DNA from: CAVPNY01 sp963706905
GTDB taxonomy: Bacteria; Chloroflexota; Anaerolineae; Anaerolineales; UBA4823
DNA length: 59,929 nt
Assembly (NCBI GenBank): GCA_963706905.1
Contig: CAVPNY010000026.1
Coordinates: forward strand, 1 to 59,929
Direction: 5' to 3'
The translations under genes were made by a program, and so were the position numbers. The stretch's first letter is position 1. The number at the start of each line of letters is the position of its first letter. A model generated the notes under the pieces. It saw only the letters and a program-made list of their open reading frames with translations. It did not search any database and was not told where the DNA came from. Positions 18,575 through 27,038 of this stretch are shown piece by piece.

Positions 18575-19552
18575 ATGAAAGCGATTGTCTGTCCAAAATA
18601 CGGTTCACCGGATGTTCTTCAACTCCAGGAGGTGGCAAAACCCGCTCCCCAGGATGAAGAAGTCCTGATCAAAATCCATGCAGCATCCATCAATTCGCGT
18701 GACTGGCGTCGCATGAGAGCTAATCCGTTCTTTATTCGCCTAATGGCTGGGGGACTTCTAAAACCCAAAAACCCGATACTTGGAGCTGATGTAGCCGGGC
18801 GGGTTGAGGCGATTGGCAGTAACGTCAAGCAGTTTAAGCCAGGCGATGAGGTTTTCGGATACTTACCGAGTGCAACCGGTCGTGGCACTTTCGCCGAGTA
18901 TGTATGCGCCAATGAAAATGCAATAACGCTGAAACCTGCCAACCTAACGTTCGAACAGGCTGCGGCTGTACCTTTAGCTGCGATGACTGCTTTGCAGGGA
19001 TTACGCGACAATGGAAACATTCAGCCAGGGCAAAAGGTTTTGATCAATGGCGCTTCCGGCGGAGTCGGAACGTTTGCCGTTCAGATCGCCAAAGCGTTCG
19101 GAGCTGAAGTCACCGCGGTGTGCAGTACGAGGAATTTGGACTTGGTGCGTTCGCTTGGGGCAGACCATGTCATTGATTACAAGGTAGAAGATTTCACCCA
19201 AAATGGGCAGCAGTATGACCTGATCCTGGCCGTGAACGGATATCATCCGATCTCAGTTTATCTGCATGCATTAAAGCCTGAAGGAATCTATGTCGTCGCT
19301 GGTGGCTCGATGTTTCAACTCTTTCAGGCAGCGAGCAATAGGAAAAGAATTTCCAATACCGGGGGCCAGAAAATATATGTCGCTTCGCTGGTGCAAAGCC
19401 AAAAAGATCTGATCCTGATAAAAGAACTCCTTGAATCCGGGAAAATCATACCGGTTATCGATGGATGTTACCCGTTAAGGAATACTTCTGAAGCTTTCTG
19501 GTATTTTGAGAAAGTACATCCCAAGGGAAAAGTCGTCATAAGTGTGGTCTGA
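18575..19552 (+). CDS. MDR-family NAD(P)-dependent oxidoreductase, locus 3
   Basis: A 325-residue MDR enzyme closing locus 3. It starts MKAIVCPKYGSPDVLQLQEV. The nucleotide site NGASGGVGTFAVQIAKAFGA is followed by VCSTRNLDLVRSLGADHVIDY. ATG at 18575 has ggag ten bases upstream and immediately follows the previous stop. It differs from loci 1 and 2 in the C-terminus (CYPLRNTSEAFWYFEKVHPK) and is more like the cassette enzyme at 42410 in the NSRDW/NRSDW segment. Zinc ligands of classical ADH are absent. Confidence 0.87.
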   Translation: MKAIVCPKYGSPDVLQLQEVAKPAPQDEEVLIKIHAASINSRDWRRMRANPFFIRLMAGGLLKPKNPILGADVAGRVEAIGSNVKQFKPGDEVFGYLPSATGRGTFAEYVCANENAITLKPANLTFEQAAAVPLAAMTALQGLRDNGNIQPGQKVLINGASGGVGTFAVQIAKAFGAEVTAVCSTRNLDLVRSLGADHVIDYKVEDFTQNGQQYDLILAVNGYHPISVYLHALKPEGIYVVAGGSMFQLFQAASNRKRISNTGGQKIYVASLVQSQKDLILIKELLESGKIIPVIDGCYPLRNTSEAFWYFEKVHPKGKVVISVV

Positions 19553-19976
19553 TCATCTATAACTACCTCTGCAGATGTGAAAAAATATATGTAGTTTGCT
19601 AAAACTTTTTCTGATCGTTACGTGGTCGACTAATTGAGTGGAAATGTGTTAACTCAATCTTGTGTAATATCGAAGCAACCAGGAAAGCTACTCACCCTCC
19701 CAGTTGTTTCTCTTATCAAGTGGAATTAACCCACCGTGGGTAGGGGACCCACCCTCTCCGCCTGAAGAAGTTGGCAGTAAGCAGTCGTAAGTGATTAGAA
19801 AGAGACAAATCGCTCAGTGACAGCCGGGCGATCTCAACTTTTAAGCGAATTGCCTTCAATGTGCGCAAGCCCCAATGCCTGTCGAGGCATTGCAAGGCAA
19901 GGGTTTGTCTTGCCAGATGAGCATTTGTCTTATCAGACATCGGAAAAGCGATTTTAACAATTTTCATAAAAACCAC
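19553..19976. repeat. Intergenic region with dispersed-repeat copy
   Basis: No gene seen. The part 19735-19960 shares blocks with 53497-53690: AGGGGACCCACCCTCTCCGC, a GCTCAG...GGGCGATCT hairpin and an AAGCGATTTTAAC-type end. Shorter pieces recur at 26845-26867, 28151-28190 and 56150-56180. A dispersed non-coding repeat is the simplest reading. Confidence 0.4.
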
Positions 19977-20007
19977 TTGACCTGGAGTTAACTCCAGGTG
20001 ATACACT
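19977..20007 (+). promoter_or_regulatory. MerR-type promoter with 19-bp spacer and operator
   Basis: TTGACC (19977) and TACACT (20002) are separated by 19 bases instead of 17. The spacer region carries an 18-bp perfect palindrome, CCTGGAGTTAACTCCAGG (19981-19998). This is the classic arrangement on which MerR-family activators untwist DNA. It drives the merR-like gene and probably the operon behind it. Confidence 0.88.
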
Positions 20008-20022
20008 TTCCTGCAAGGTGAC

Positions 20023-20412
20023 ATGATGAAGATTGCTGAAGTCAGTGAACAATACGGCATTTCGGCGGATACACTGCGCTATTACGAGCGCATTGGGCTC
20101 ATCCTGCCAGTCCAGCGCAATGTCAGCGGCATCCGGGATTATTGCGAACTCGATCTCAGGCGGGTAGAATTTATTAAATGCATGAGGAGTGCAGGTCTGC
20201 CTGTTGAAGTGCTGATCGAATACATTGCATTAGTTCAGCAGGGCGACAAAACTATTGAAGCCAGAAAAGAAATCCTGATCGAGCAGCGAGATTTGCTTGC
20301 GAACAGAATGAAAGAAATGCAAAAAACACTGGACCTGTTGAACCACAAATTTGAAGTGTATGAAAACGCGGTTTTGAAAAGAGAGAAAGAGATCGTTCAA
20401 CTAGAAGAATAA
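20023..20412 (+). CDS. MerR-family transcriptional regulator
   Basis: A 129-residue regulator: winged HTH with KIAEVSEQYGISADTLRYYERIGL, then a coiled-coil dimerisation helix and a charged C-terminus (KREKEIVQLEE). A single Cys in FIKCMRSAGLP sits where AdhR/NmlR-type regulators carry their sensing cysteine, so sensing of reactive aldehydes or thiol stress is plausible but unproven. It lacks the C-terminal metal-binding cysteines of metal sensors. The 19-bp-spacer promoter immediately upstream implies autoregulation. It starts the operon of redox genes that follows. Confidence 0.9.
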   Translation: MMKIAEVSEQYGISADTLRYYERIGLILPVQRNVSGIRDYCELDLRRVEFIKCMRSAGLPVEVLIEYIALVQQGDKTIEARKEILIEQRDLLANRMKEMQKTLDLLNHKFEVYENAVLKREKEIVQLEE

Positions 20413-20491
20413 TAGGGAAAAGATGAAAGAGCTTAGTTGAAGGTCAATTTCCAGGAATCACCTGATTATCAGATAGACAGGAGTGCAAACA

Positions 20492-21454
20492 ATGCAAAAA
20501 CGAAAACTTGGAGACAGCGGCCTGGAAGTCTCGGCGCTTGGGCTGGGCTGCATGCGCATGAGCTTTGGCGACAAGCCGGTAGACAGACAAGAGATGATTT
20601 CTTTGCTCCACATGGCCGTTGAGCGCGGCGTGACCTTTTTCGATACAGCGGAAGTCTACGGGCCGTTCACGAACGAGGAGCTGGTCGGCGAAGCCCTGGA
20701 ACCTTTCCGCGGAAAAGTGGTAATTGCCACAAAATTCGGCTGGAAGCACGGAGAAAAGGGGCCGCATCCCAGCGTTGGCGTGGATAGCCGTCCGGAGCAG
20801 ATCAAGCGGGTGGCCGAGGCTTCGCTTAAGCGCCTGCGCGTCGATGTTATTGACCTGTTCTACCAGCACCGGCCCGACCCGAACGTGCCAATGGAAGACG
20901 TGGCCGGGGCCGTCAAGGAGCTGATCCAGGCTGGCAAGGTCAAGCATTTTGGGTTGTCCGAGGCTGATGCCGACCAAATCCGCCGCGCCCATGCGGTGCA
21001 ATCCGTCACCGCCCTGCAAAGCGAATATTCGATCTGGTGGAGAAACATCGAACCTGTTATCCTGCCGACCTGCGAGGAACTCGGAATTGGGTTGGTGCCC
21101 TACAGTCCCCTGGGGCGCGGCTACCTGACCGGCAAGGTGGATGAGAAGACCACCTTCGACAGCACCGATATCCGCAACCGTAACCCACGCTTTACGCCGG
21201 AGGCGATCAAAGCCAACCGGGTGGTGATTGATCTGCTGGAGAAGATCGGCGCAGAAAAAGGGGCCACCCCGGCCCAGATTGCCCTGGCCTGGTTGCTGGC
21301 GCAAAAGCCTTGGATTGTGCCCATTCCGGGTTCGCGCAAACTTGAGCGGCTCGATGAGAACCTTGGCGCGGCGGCCGTCGAATTGACAGCCAATGATCTT
21401 AGTCAAATTGTGAGCGCTATGTCACAGATCAAAGTGGTCGGCGACCGATATTAA
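20492..21454 (+). CDS. Aldo/keto reductase
   Basis: A 320-residue TIM-barrel NADPH-dependent reductase. The catalytic tetrad is visible: Asp in FFDTAEVYG, Tyr in the same block, Lys in VVIATKFGW, His in FYQHRPDP. The cofactor-binding C-terminus contains PIPGSRKLERLDENL. ATG at 20492 has gacaggag eight bases before; GTG at 20483 is less likely. First enzyme of the MerR operon. A decayed 3' fragment of a paralogue lies at about 23650-23940. Confidence 0.93.
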   Translation: MQKRKLGDSGLEVSALGLGCMRMSFGDKPVDRQEMISLLHMAVERGVTFFDTAEVYGPFTNEELVGEALEPFRGKVVIATKFGWKHGEKGPHPSVGVDSRPEQIKRVAEASLKRLRVDVIDLFYQHRPDPNVPMEDVAGAVKELIQAGKVKHFGLSEADADQIRRAHAVQSVTALQSEYSIWWRNIEPVILPTCEELGIGLVPYSPLGRGYLTGKVDEKTTFDSTDIRNRNPRFTPEAIKANRVVIDLLEKIGAEKGATPAQIALAWLLAQKPWIVPIPGSRKLERLDENLGAAAVELTANDLSQIVSAMSQIKVVGDRY

Positions 21455-21468
21455 ACAGAGAAGAAGGC

Positions 21469-22224
21469 ATGATGAGCATCAGTAAAACAGCTTTCAAGAA
21501 TCACGATGAATTGTTTCCCAACCGCAAATCGAAATTGGCGGAAACCGATCCAGAACTGATCGAGGTCTTTGATAACTTTGCCTTCGATGAAGTGCTTCAA
21601 TATGGAAATCTGGATACCAGAACAAGGTTAATGGTCATTTTGGCATCCATGATTGCCAGCCAGGCTTTAGCCGAATACAAAGTGATGCTGGGTGGCGCGC
21701 TGAATGTAGGGGTCACGCCAGTTGAAGTGAAAGAGATCGTCTACCAGGCGGTGCCCTATGTTGGCATGGCCAAAGTCTACGACTTTATCCACGCCACCAA
21801 TGAAATCCTGGAGAGCAGAGACATAAAGCTGCCAGTTGAAGGACAGTCCACCACTTCGCCAGAAACACGCTTTGATAAAGGTCTGGCAGTACAAAAAGCT
21901 ATATTTGGTGAAATGATTGACAAGTTGTATCAGGATTCACCGGCCAATCAAATCCACATCCAAAAATATTTATCGGCCAATTGTTTTGGCGATTACGTGG
22001 CCAGGGCCGGGATTGACCTCCCAACCCGCGAGCTGCTCACGTTTTCCATGCTGCTTTCTTTGGGAGGCTGTGAACCGCAATTGAAAGGGCATATCCAGGG
22101 CAACCTGACTGTGGGAAACGACAAAGTGAGATTGCTGAGCGTTGTAACCCAATTAATCCCATATGTTGGTTATCCGCGCGCTTTGAATGCCATTCGCTGC
22201 CTGAATGAAGTTGCGCCGGATTAA
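21469..22224 (+). CDS. Carboxymuconolactone decarboxylase-family protein, two domains
   Basis: A 251-residue protein with two AhpD-like alpha-helical domains. The first contains TRLMVILASMIASQALAEYK, the second TRELLTFSMLLSLGGCEPQL. The CxxC redox pair of AhpD is not present; only one Cys is seen in the second domain. Such proteins commonly accompany cupins and aldo/keto reductases in MerR-controlled operons. Biochemical role unknown. Start ATGATG at 21469 or 21472, 15 bases after the reductase stop. Confidence 0.87.
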   Translation: MMSISKTAFKNHDELFPNRKSKLAETDPELIEVFDNFAFDEVLQYGNLDTRTRLMVILASMIASQALAEYKVMLGGALNVGVTPVEVKEIVYQAVPYVGMAKVYDFIHATNEILESRDIKLPVEGQSTTSPETRFDKGLAVQKAIFGEMIDKLYQDSPANQIHIQKYLSANCFGDYVARAGIDLPTRELLTFSMLLSLGGCEPQLKGHIQGNLTVGNDKVRLLSVVTQLIPYVGYPRALNAIRCLNEVAPD

Positions 22225-22243
22225 GAAGAGAAGGAGTTCAGTA

Positions 22244-22645
22244 ATGGAAATCAAGCGAAGCGGCCCACAGCCTTCCAGAAAAGGCCCTGCCGAGAATTTT
22301 ACCGGCACCGTGCGGATTGACCCCCTGTTCGATGCGCCCGCCCCGGCGCATGTCTCTGGCGCGGGTGTCACCTTTGAACCTGGCGCTCGAACCACCTGGC
22401 ACGCCCATGCGCTGGGCCAGACCTTGATCGTCACATCCGGCTGTGGCCGGGTGCAGCGTTGGGACGGACCAGTCGAAGAATTCCGGCCGGGAGATGTGGT
22501 TTGGATTGCGCCGGGCGAGAAGCACTGTCACGGCGCTGCGCCAACCACCGCGATGGCACACATAGCCATTCAGGAATATCTCGCCGGTCAGGCTGCTGAC
22601 TGGATGGAGCTAGTAAACGACGAACAGTATCGAAAAGGAGAGTAA
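22244..22645 (+). CDS. Cupin-domain protein
   Basis: A 133-residue single cupin. Metal-binding motif 1 is GARTTWHAHALGQTLIV with histidines at WHAH; motif 2 is PGEKHCHG. It ends in the DWMELVNDEQY pattern of the small quercetinase-like cupins found with CMD-family proteins. ATG at 22244 follows aaggagttcagta. A paralogue is at 23971. Likely part of the MerR operon. Confidence 0.88.
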   Translation: MEIKRSGPQPSRKGPAENFTGTVRIDPLFDAPAPAHVSGAGVTFEPGARTTWHAHALGQTLIVTSGCGRVQRWDGPVEEFRPGDVVWIAPGEKHCHGAAPTTAMAHIAIQEYLAGQAADWMELVNDEQYRKGE

Positions 22646-22647
22646 AG

Positions 22648-23532
22648 ATGTACATTGGATTGCAAATTCCGTCTTTCAAATATCCAGGCGGTACGACTGC
22701 TATTCGCCCCAAACTGAAAGAAATCGTCACAACAGCGGAAGAGGCCGGCTTTTACAGCCTCTGGGTCATGGACCATTACTATCAAATCAAGGGCTTGTTC
22801 GGGGAAGCTTATACCGACCCGATGTTGGAAGGCTATACCACGCTTGGGTATCTTGCTGGATTGACTGAGAAAGCCTATCTGGGCGTATTGGTCACGGGCG
22901 TTATTTATCGCCATCCCTCCGTGCTGCTTAAGATGGTCAACACGCTCGATATTCTCTCCGGGGGGCGGGCTTATTTCGGCATTGGCGCGGCATGGTATGA
23001 AGATGAAGCTAAAGGCTACGGGATTCCATACCCATCAACATCCGAGCGCTTCGAACAACTGGAGGACAATCTGAAACTAGCCAAGGCCCTTTGGGCCGGC
23101 GATGAGACATCGTTTGAGGGCAAGCATTTCTCCGCCCCGGCCATCACCAACAATCCCCGCCCTCTTTCGACCCCGCACCCACGCATCATGATAGGCGGTA
23201 CAGGCCCGAACAAAACCCTGCGAATGGTCGCCCAATATGCAGATGCCTGCAATATTGGGGATTGGGTCGGCACAGAAAATATGCAAAAAGCGCTCGACAC
23301 CCTAAAAGAACATTGTGAGACTCTGGGGCGCGATTATGCCGCCGTCGAGAAAACATCCCTTGGCACCGTGAATCTTTCAGGGGATGATACGGCAGACAGC
23401 ATCATCAGGCGCATCCAGCAACTCTCTGGGATGGGCTTCACGCACGCGATATTCAACATGCCGGATGTTTATAGAATCACCCCGCTAGAAACCTTTGCAA
23501 AAGAAATTATCCCGGCAGCAGCAGGGCTCTAA
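22648..23532 (+). CDS. LLM-class F420-dependent oxidoreductase
   Basis: A 294-residue TIM-barrel oxidoreductase of the luciferase-like monooxygenase family. It starts MYIGLQIPSFKYPGG, has SLWVMDHYYQ, LGVLVTGVIYRHP and LDILSGGRAYFGIGAAW, typical of the F420-dependent TIGR03560-like group, and PRIMIGGTGPNKTLRMVAQYAD. It starts two bases after the cupin stop with aaaggagagtaaag before the ATG. Cofactor choice (F420 versus FMN) is assigned by family resemblance only. Confidence 0.87.
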   Translation: MYIGLQIPSFKYPGGTTAIRPKLKEIVTTAEEAGFYSLWVMDHYYQIKGLFGEAYTDPMLEGYTTLGYLAGLTEKAYLGVLVTGVIYRHPSVLLKMVNTLDILSGGRAYFGIGAAWYEDEAKGYGIPYPSTSERFEQLEDNLKLAKALWAGDETSFEGKHFSAPAITNNPRPLSTPHPRIMIGGTGPNKTLRMVAQYADACNIGDWVGTENMQKALDTLKEHCETLGRDYAAVEKTSLGTVNLSGDDTADSIIRRIQQLSGMGFTHAIFNMPDVYRITPLETFAKEIIPAAAGL

Positions 23533-23557
23533 GGAGATAGGAAAAGAGAAAGTTACG

Positions 23558-23940
23558 ATGATGGATAAAAAAGTTTGGCTGATTACGGGCGCCAACCGTG
23601 GTATGGGCGTGGACTTTGCCAAGGCCGCCCTGGCCGCCGGCCACGCTGTACGCCGGAGGCGCGCAAAGCCAATCGGGTGGTCATTGATCTGCTGGCCAGG
23701 ACGGGAGAACAGAAGGGGGCGACACCGGCTCAGATCGCGCTCGCCTGGCTGCTGGCCCAGACGCCGTGGATTGTTCCCATCCCGGGCAGCCGGAAGCTCG
23801 AGCGCCTGGATGGAAACATTGGCGCACTTGCCGTCGAACTCACACTCAATGATCTGCGAGAGATCGAAAGTGCAATTTCAAGGATCACGGTACAAGGGGA
23901 ACGCTACCCCAAAGAACTGGCGAAACATACTGGCCGCTGA
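23558..23940 (+). pseudogene. Chimeric remnant: SDR 5' end joined to aldo/keto reductase 3' end
   Basis: The first 30 or so codons encode a short-chain dehydrogenase start (KKVWLITGANRGMGVDFAKA, containing the TGxxxGxG motif) behind a ribosome site. Near 23648 the sequence switches, out of frame, to the last third of an aldo/keto reductase paralogous to 20492 (TPEARKANRVV, PIPGSRKLERLDGNIG) ending at 23940. Both parents share CCACGCT at the switch, pointing to a deletion across a short homology. Not expected to make a functional protein. Confidence 0.8.
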
Positions 23941-23970
23941 GCAAGGCAAAGTGTGAAATGAATTTAGAAA

Positions 23971-24381
23971 ATGGACATCAAAAGAAGCGGCTCACAGCCT
24001 TCTGAAAAAGGCATCGCCGAGTATTTTACCGGCACAGTGCGCATTGACCCACTGTTCGCTGCGCCTTCCCCGGCCCGCGTATTCGGCGCCAGCGTGACGT
24101 TCGAGCCAGGCGCACGGACAGCATGGCATACTCACCTGCTTGGCCAGACCTTGATCGTGTCGGCTGGCTGCGGTTGGGTACAATGCTGGGGTGGTCCAAT
24201 CGCGGAGATTCGACCGGGGGATGTGATCTGGATCGCGCCAGGTGAGAAGCATTGGCACGGCGCCACCGCAACCACATCCATGACCCACATTGCCATTGTG
24301 GAACAGCTTGACAACAAGTCCACTGACTGGATGGAAATGGTCAGTGATGAACAATATCTGGCTGGAGTCAAAGTGGAATAA
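23971..24381 (+). CDS. Cupin-domain protein, paralogue
   Basis: A 136-residue cupin, clearly paralogous to 22244 (MDIKRSGSQPSEKG start, FTGTVRIDPLF, then WHTH and PGEKHWHG metal motifs). Together with the chimeric reductase remnant before it, it shows that a reductase-cupin pair was duplicated and partly lost. No strong ribosome site at ATG 23971; it may depend on upstream transcription. Confidence 0.85.
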   Translation: MDIKRSGSQPSEKGIAEYFTGTVRIDPLFAAPSPARVFGASVTFEPGARTAWHTHLLGQTLIVSAGCGWVQCWGGPIAEIRPGDVIWIAPGEKHWHGATATTSMTHIAIVEQLDNKSTDWMEMVSDEQYLAGVKVE

Positions 24382-24395
24382 AAGGAGATGCACCC

Positions 24396-24782
24396 ATGAC
24401 AACATGGACGAGCGACGAGCTCACCAAGATAGGAACCGCAGAAGAGCTGCAGATCGCCTCACTCCGAGGCGATGGCACGCTGCGAAAACCGGTGACGATT
24501 TGGGTTGTCCGCCTCGGCGACGACCTTTACATCCGATCCGTGAACGGGCGCACCTCAGCCTGGTTCCGCGGCACCCAGGTGCGTCACGCGGGACGCATCC
24601 AGGCCGGCGGCGTCGACAAAGACGTCACCTTCGTAGAGGAGGCTGATCCCGAAATCAACAACCAGATCGACGCCGCCTACCGCACAAAGTACCGCCGCTA
24701 CCCACAGTACGTTGCCCCTATGGTAACACCTGAGATGCGCGCCACGACAATCAAACTGGTGCCGCACTCGACAGGTTCGTAA
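24396..24782 (+). CDS. DUF2255-family protein
   Basis: A 128-residue soluble protein. It contains the family pattern I recall for DUF2255: WTSDELxKI near the start, LRKPVTIWVVRLGDDLYIRSV, and a C-terminal YRxKY segment with TPEMRATTIKLVP. ATG at 24396 follows aaaggagatgcaccc, 15 bases after the cupin. The fold resembles flavin-reductase-like proteins; function unknown. Confidence 0.8.
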   Translation: MTTWTSDELTKIGTAEELQIASLRGDGTLRKPVTIWVVRLGDDLYIRSVNGRTSAWFRGTQVRHAGRIQAGGVDKDVTFVEEADPEINNQIDAAYRTKYRRYPQYVAPMVTPEMRATTIKLVPHSTGS

Positions 24783-24855
24783 TCAAATTCAAAGGCGAGA
24801 TCGCTCGCCAGATCATTGGAAATGGAAATAGCAATGGAACACCAGCCTGCTTGGG

Positions 24856-25272
24856 TTACGCCTTTGCTGGTGAGATATTCACCAGCCAGCTCACACCGAA
24901 CTTATCGGTGCACATTCCAAACGAATCACCCCAGGGGGCTTTGTCGAGGGGCATGGTGACAGTACCACCGGCGGACAGTTTTTGAAAGTAAGCAGTTAAT
25001 TCCGCCTCGTTATCGCCGGATAATGAAACGCTGAAGTTTGTGCCTGGGCGATATTCCATTCGATCGGGCGTGTCGGAAGCCATGAGGGTCATCCCGTTCT
25101 GGGTCTCAAGCTCGGCGTGCATAATCAGGTTATCTTCACTGGGATCGGTCGAGGCCTGAAATTCTTTGAAAGTGTTCATCGTCAGCTCGCCGCCAAAGAC
25201 TGTCTTATAGAACTGCATCGCTTCGCTGGTAGTATCTTTGAAGCTGATGTATGGATTGAGTTTTGTTTGCAT
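24856..25272 (-). CDS. VOC-family (PhnB-like) protein
   Basis: A 138-residue glyoxalase-fold protein. It starts MQTKLNPYISFKDTTSEAMQFYKTVFGGEL, the PhnB-like subgroup signature, and ends PWGDSFGMCTDKFGVSWLVN. Converges with the DUF2255 gene. ATG at 25272 follows a good aggagg site. Substrate unknown; many relatives are only annotated by fold. Confidence 0.88.
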   Translation of the reverse strand: MQTKLNPYISFKDTTSEAMQFYKTVFGGELTMNTFKEFQASTDPSEDNLIMHAELETQNGMTLMASDTPDRMEYRPGTNFSVSLSGDNEAELTAYFQKLSAGGTVTMPLDKAPWGDSFGMCTDKFGVSWLVNISPAKA

Positions 25273-25298
25273 GTTTCCTCCTGATATATTTTGACTAT

Positions 25299-25406
25299 TC
25301 AGAATAATTTAATTTTCAAAAGATAGTTCGCTGTCGGCGCATCGAAGACGCGAGTCAAGACGAGCTCACACTCCGAAATGCCAACCTGATTGAGATTGGT
25401 GCTCAT
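25299..25406 (-). pseudogene. SRPBCC (AHSA1-like) N-terminal fragment
   Basis: Thirty-five codons starting MSTNLNQVGISECELVLTRV with a strong ribosome site (atggaggaacacc). The FDAP motif is where AHSA1/SRPBCC proteins begin their lipid-binding fold, but the frame then ends after a few unrelated codons. The rest of the gene is absent; the VOC gene follows 26 bases later. Probably a deletion remnant keeping the promoter and ribosome site. Confidence 0.6.
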
Positions 25407-25779
25407 GGTGTTCCTCCATATCGCTCTAGTCACCACCTGAAGGAAAGGTAAAGGGATCTGAGCCAGTGGTTTAATTGAAGCAAGATTATACACGAATTGG
25501 ACTGTTTTTGTATAATTTGGTCCGGGTTGTCGCCCGACAAGATGAAGTTGAATTGGTTGCATAGGATTTGGGTGAAAAAGAGCAAATACACCTTAACAAT
25601 GAAGCCCAGAATGTCCCAGGTTGGAAATGCTTTGCATGTCGCTGAAATACTCTGAAACACCCCTGCAATACAAGCGGTTTGACGATATACTCTAAAGTGA
25701 GATCGCAAGGCACTACCGGATTGAGGCAGTGCGGATAATGGGCGGTTGTAGCTAAGTTCATTTTCCGGAGGTAACCACC
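25407..25779. other. Intergenic region between divergent genes
   Basis: No gene supported. A TATAAT read on the minus strand at about 25486-25491 could serve the SRPBCC/VOC direction. No clear terminator or operator seen. The ribosome site ccggaggt for the epimerase-like gene lies at its right end. Confidence 0.4.
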
Positions 25780-26772
25780 ATGAAAGTATTATTCATTGGA
25801 GGAACTGGAATTATCGGCTCAGCGTGTGCGGAGCTTGCTCTCCACCACGGCATCGAGCTGTATCTACTGAATCGAGGACAGAGTATTCGCCAACCAGCGG
25901 TGGGGGCAAAGGTGCTGCACGGTGATATCCGCCAGCGCGACTCGGTCCAGACTGCGCTGGGGGACCTCAACTTCGACGCGGTGGTCGATTGGGTTGCTTT
26001 CACGCCCGAACACGTCCAGAACGACATAGAGCTATTTCGCGGCCGTACCGGGCAATATATTTTCATCAGCTCTGCCTCGGCCTATCAGACGCCGCCCCAT
26101 TTTCTTCCGGTGACCGAGAGCACGCCGCTGCATAATCCGTTTTGGCTGTATTCGCGGGATAAGGCAGCTTGCGAAGCATTGCTCTTGGACGCCTACCAGC
26201 GAGAAGGATTTCCGGCAACGGTAGTGCGCCCTTCTCATACCTACGATCAAACACTATTCCCCTTCCATGGTGGCTATACCACGGTTGCGCGCCTGCGGGC
26301 TGGAAAGAAGGTGGTAGTCCACGGCGACGGTACATCGCTGTGGACGTTGACGCACCACCGCGATTTTGCCGTGGGGCTGGTGGGGCTGCTGGGAAACCCA
26401 CACGCGCTGGGCGAATCCTTCCATATCACATCAGACGAGTGGCTGAGCTGGAACCAGATCTATGAAATCGTGGCGCACGCCGCGGGAGTAGAGCCCCGCT
26501 TAGTGCACGTTTCGTCAGACTTGATCGCAGCTTTTGACCCTGAATGGGGCGCGTCCCTGCTGGGTGATAAAACCCACAGCATGATCTTCGACAACAGCAA
26601 GATCCGCCGCCTGGTGCCCGATTTCCGGGCGCACATCCCCTTCTGGCAAGGAGCCCAGGAGATCATCACCTGGTACGACGCCGACCCTGCCCGTCAGGTA
26701 ACGGATATCTATTTCGATGCACTGCAAGATCGGATTATCGGCGCAGTGGAGGGAATCTTCCCGTCAAATTAA
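25780..26772 (+). CDS. NAD-dependent epimerase/dehydratase-family protein
   Basis: A 330-residue extended SDR. The Rossmann motif GGTGIIGSACAELAL is at the N-terminus (GxxGxxG), the catalytic-type YSRDK (YxxxK) near residue 128 and a SSASAY serine block before it. C-terminal part with WLSWNQIYEIVAHAAGVEP fits the NAD-dependent epimerase group related to CSP41-like proteins. Monocistronic with its own ccggaggtaaccacc ribosome site. Substrate unknown. Confidence 0.87.
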   Translation: MKVLFIGGTGIIGSACAELALHHGIELYLLNRGQSIRQPAVGAKVLHGDIRQRDSVQTALGDLNFDAVVDWVAFTPEHVQNDIELFRGRTGQYIFISSASAYQTPPHFLPVTESTPLHNPFWLYSRDKAACEALLLDAYQREGFPATVVRPSHTYDQTLFPFHGGYTTVARLRAGKKVVVHGDGTSLWTLTHHRDFAVGLVGLLGNPHALGESFHITSDEWLSWNQIYEIVAHAAGVEPRLVHVSSDLIAAFDPEWGASLLGDKTHSMIFDNSKIRRLVPDFRAHIPFWQGAQEIITWYDADPARQVTDIYFDALQDRIIGAVEGIFPSN

Positions 26773-26987
26773 GGTTCTAATCTTTCCATCTCTGCTAAAT
26801 CTATCCACGAATTCACGCTAATTTCCACGAATGCAACAAAGAGATCGCTCAGTTTCCGCTGGGCGTTCTTGCAATTAACGAGCATTCCATCCAATCTTCT
26901 TCTACTGTCATGCTCTATGGGAGTGCATCCATACACCAGCTTACCTCACCACAAAAGCGCCAGCGCTCGGCAACCGGAGGTTCAAAA

Positions 26988-27022
26988 CCAAGCTGCCAGG
27001 TCTGGTAACCCTGGCAGCTTGG
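26988..27022 (-). terminator. Terminator-like hairpin for the lipoprotein gene
   Basis: Perfect 13-bp inverted repeat CCAAGCTGCCAGG/CCTGGCAGCTTGG with a nine-base loop, 17 bases beyond the minus-strand stop at 27039. On the minus strand it is followed by TTTTG, a short T run. Confidence 0.7.
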
Positions 27023-27038
27023 CGGTAATAGATATTGG

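Noticed and set aside
20444..21406. Long open frame on the minus strand (320 codons)
   Set aside because: It lies wholly opposite the aldo/keto reductase, whose catalytic residues and ribosome site are clear. The minus frame shows no recognisable domain.
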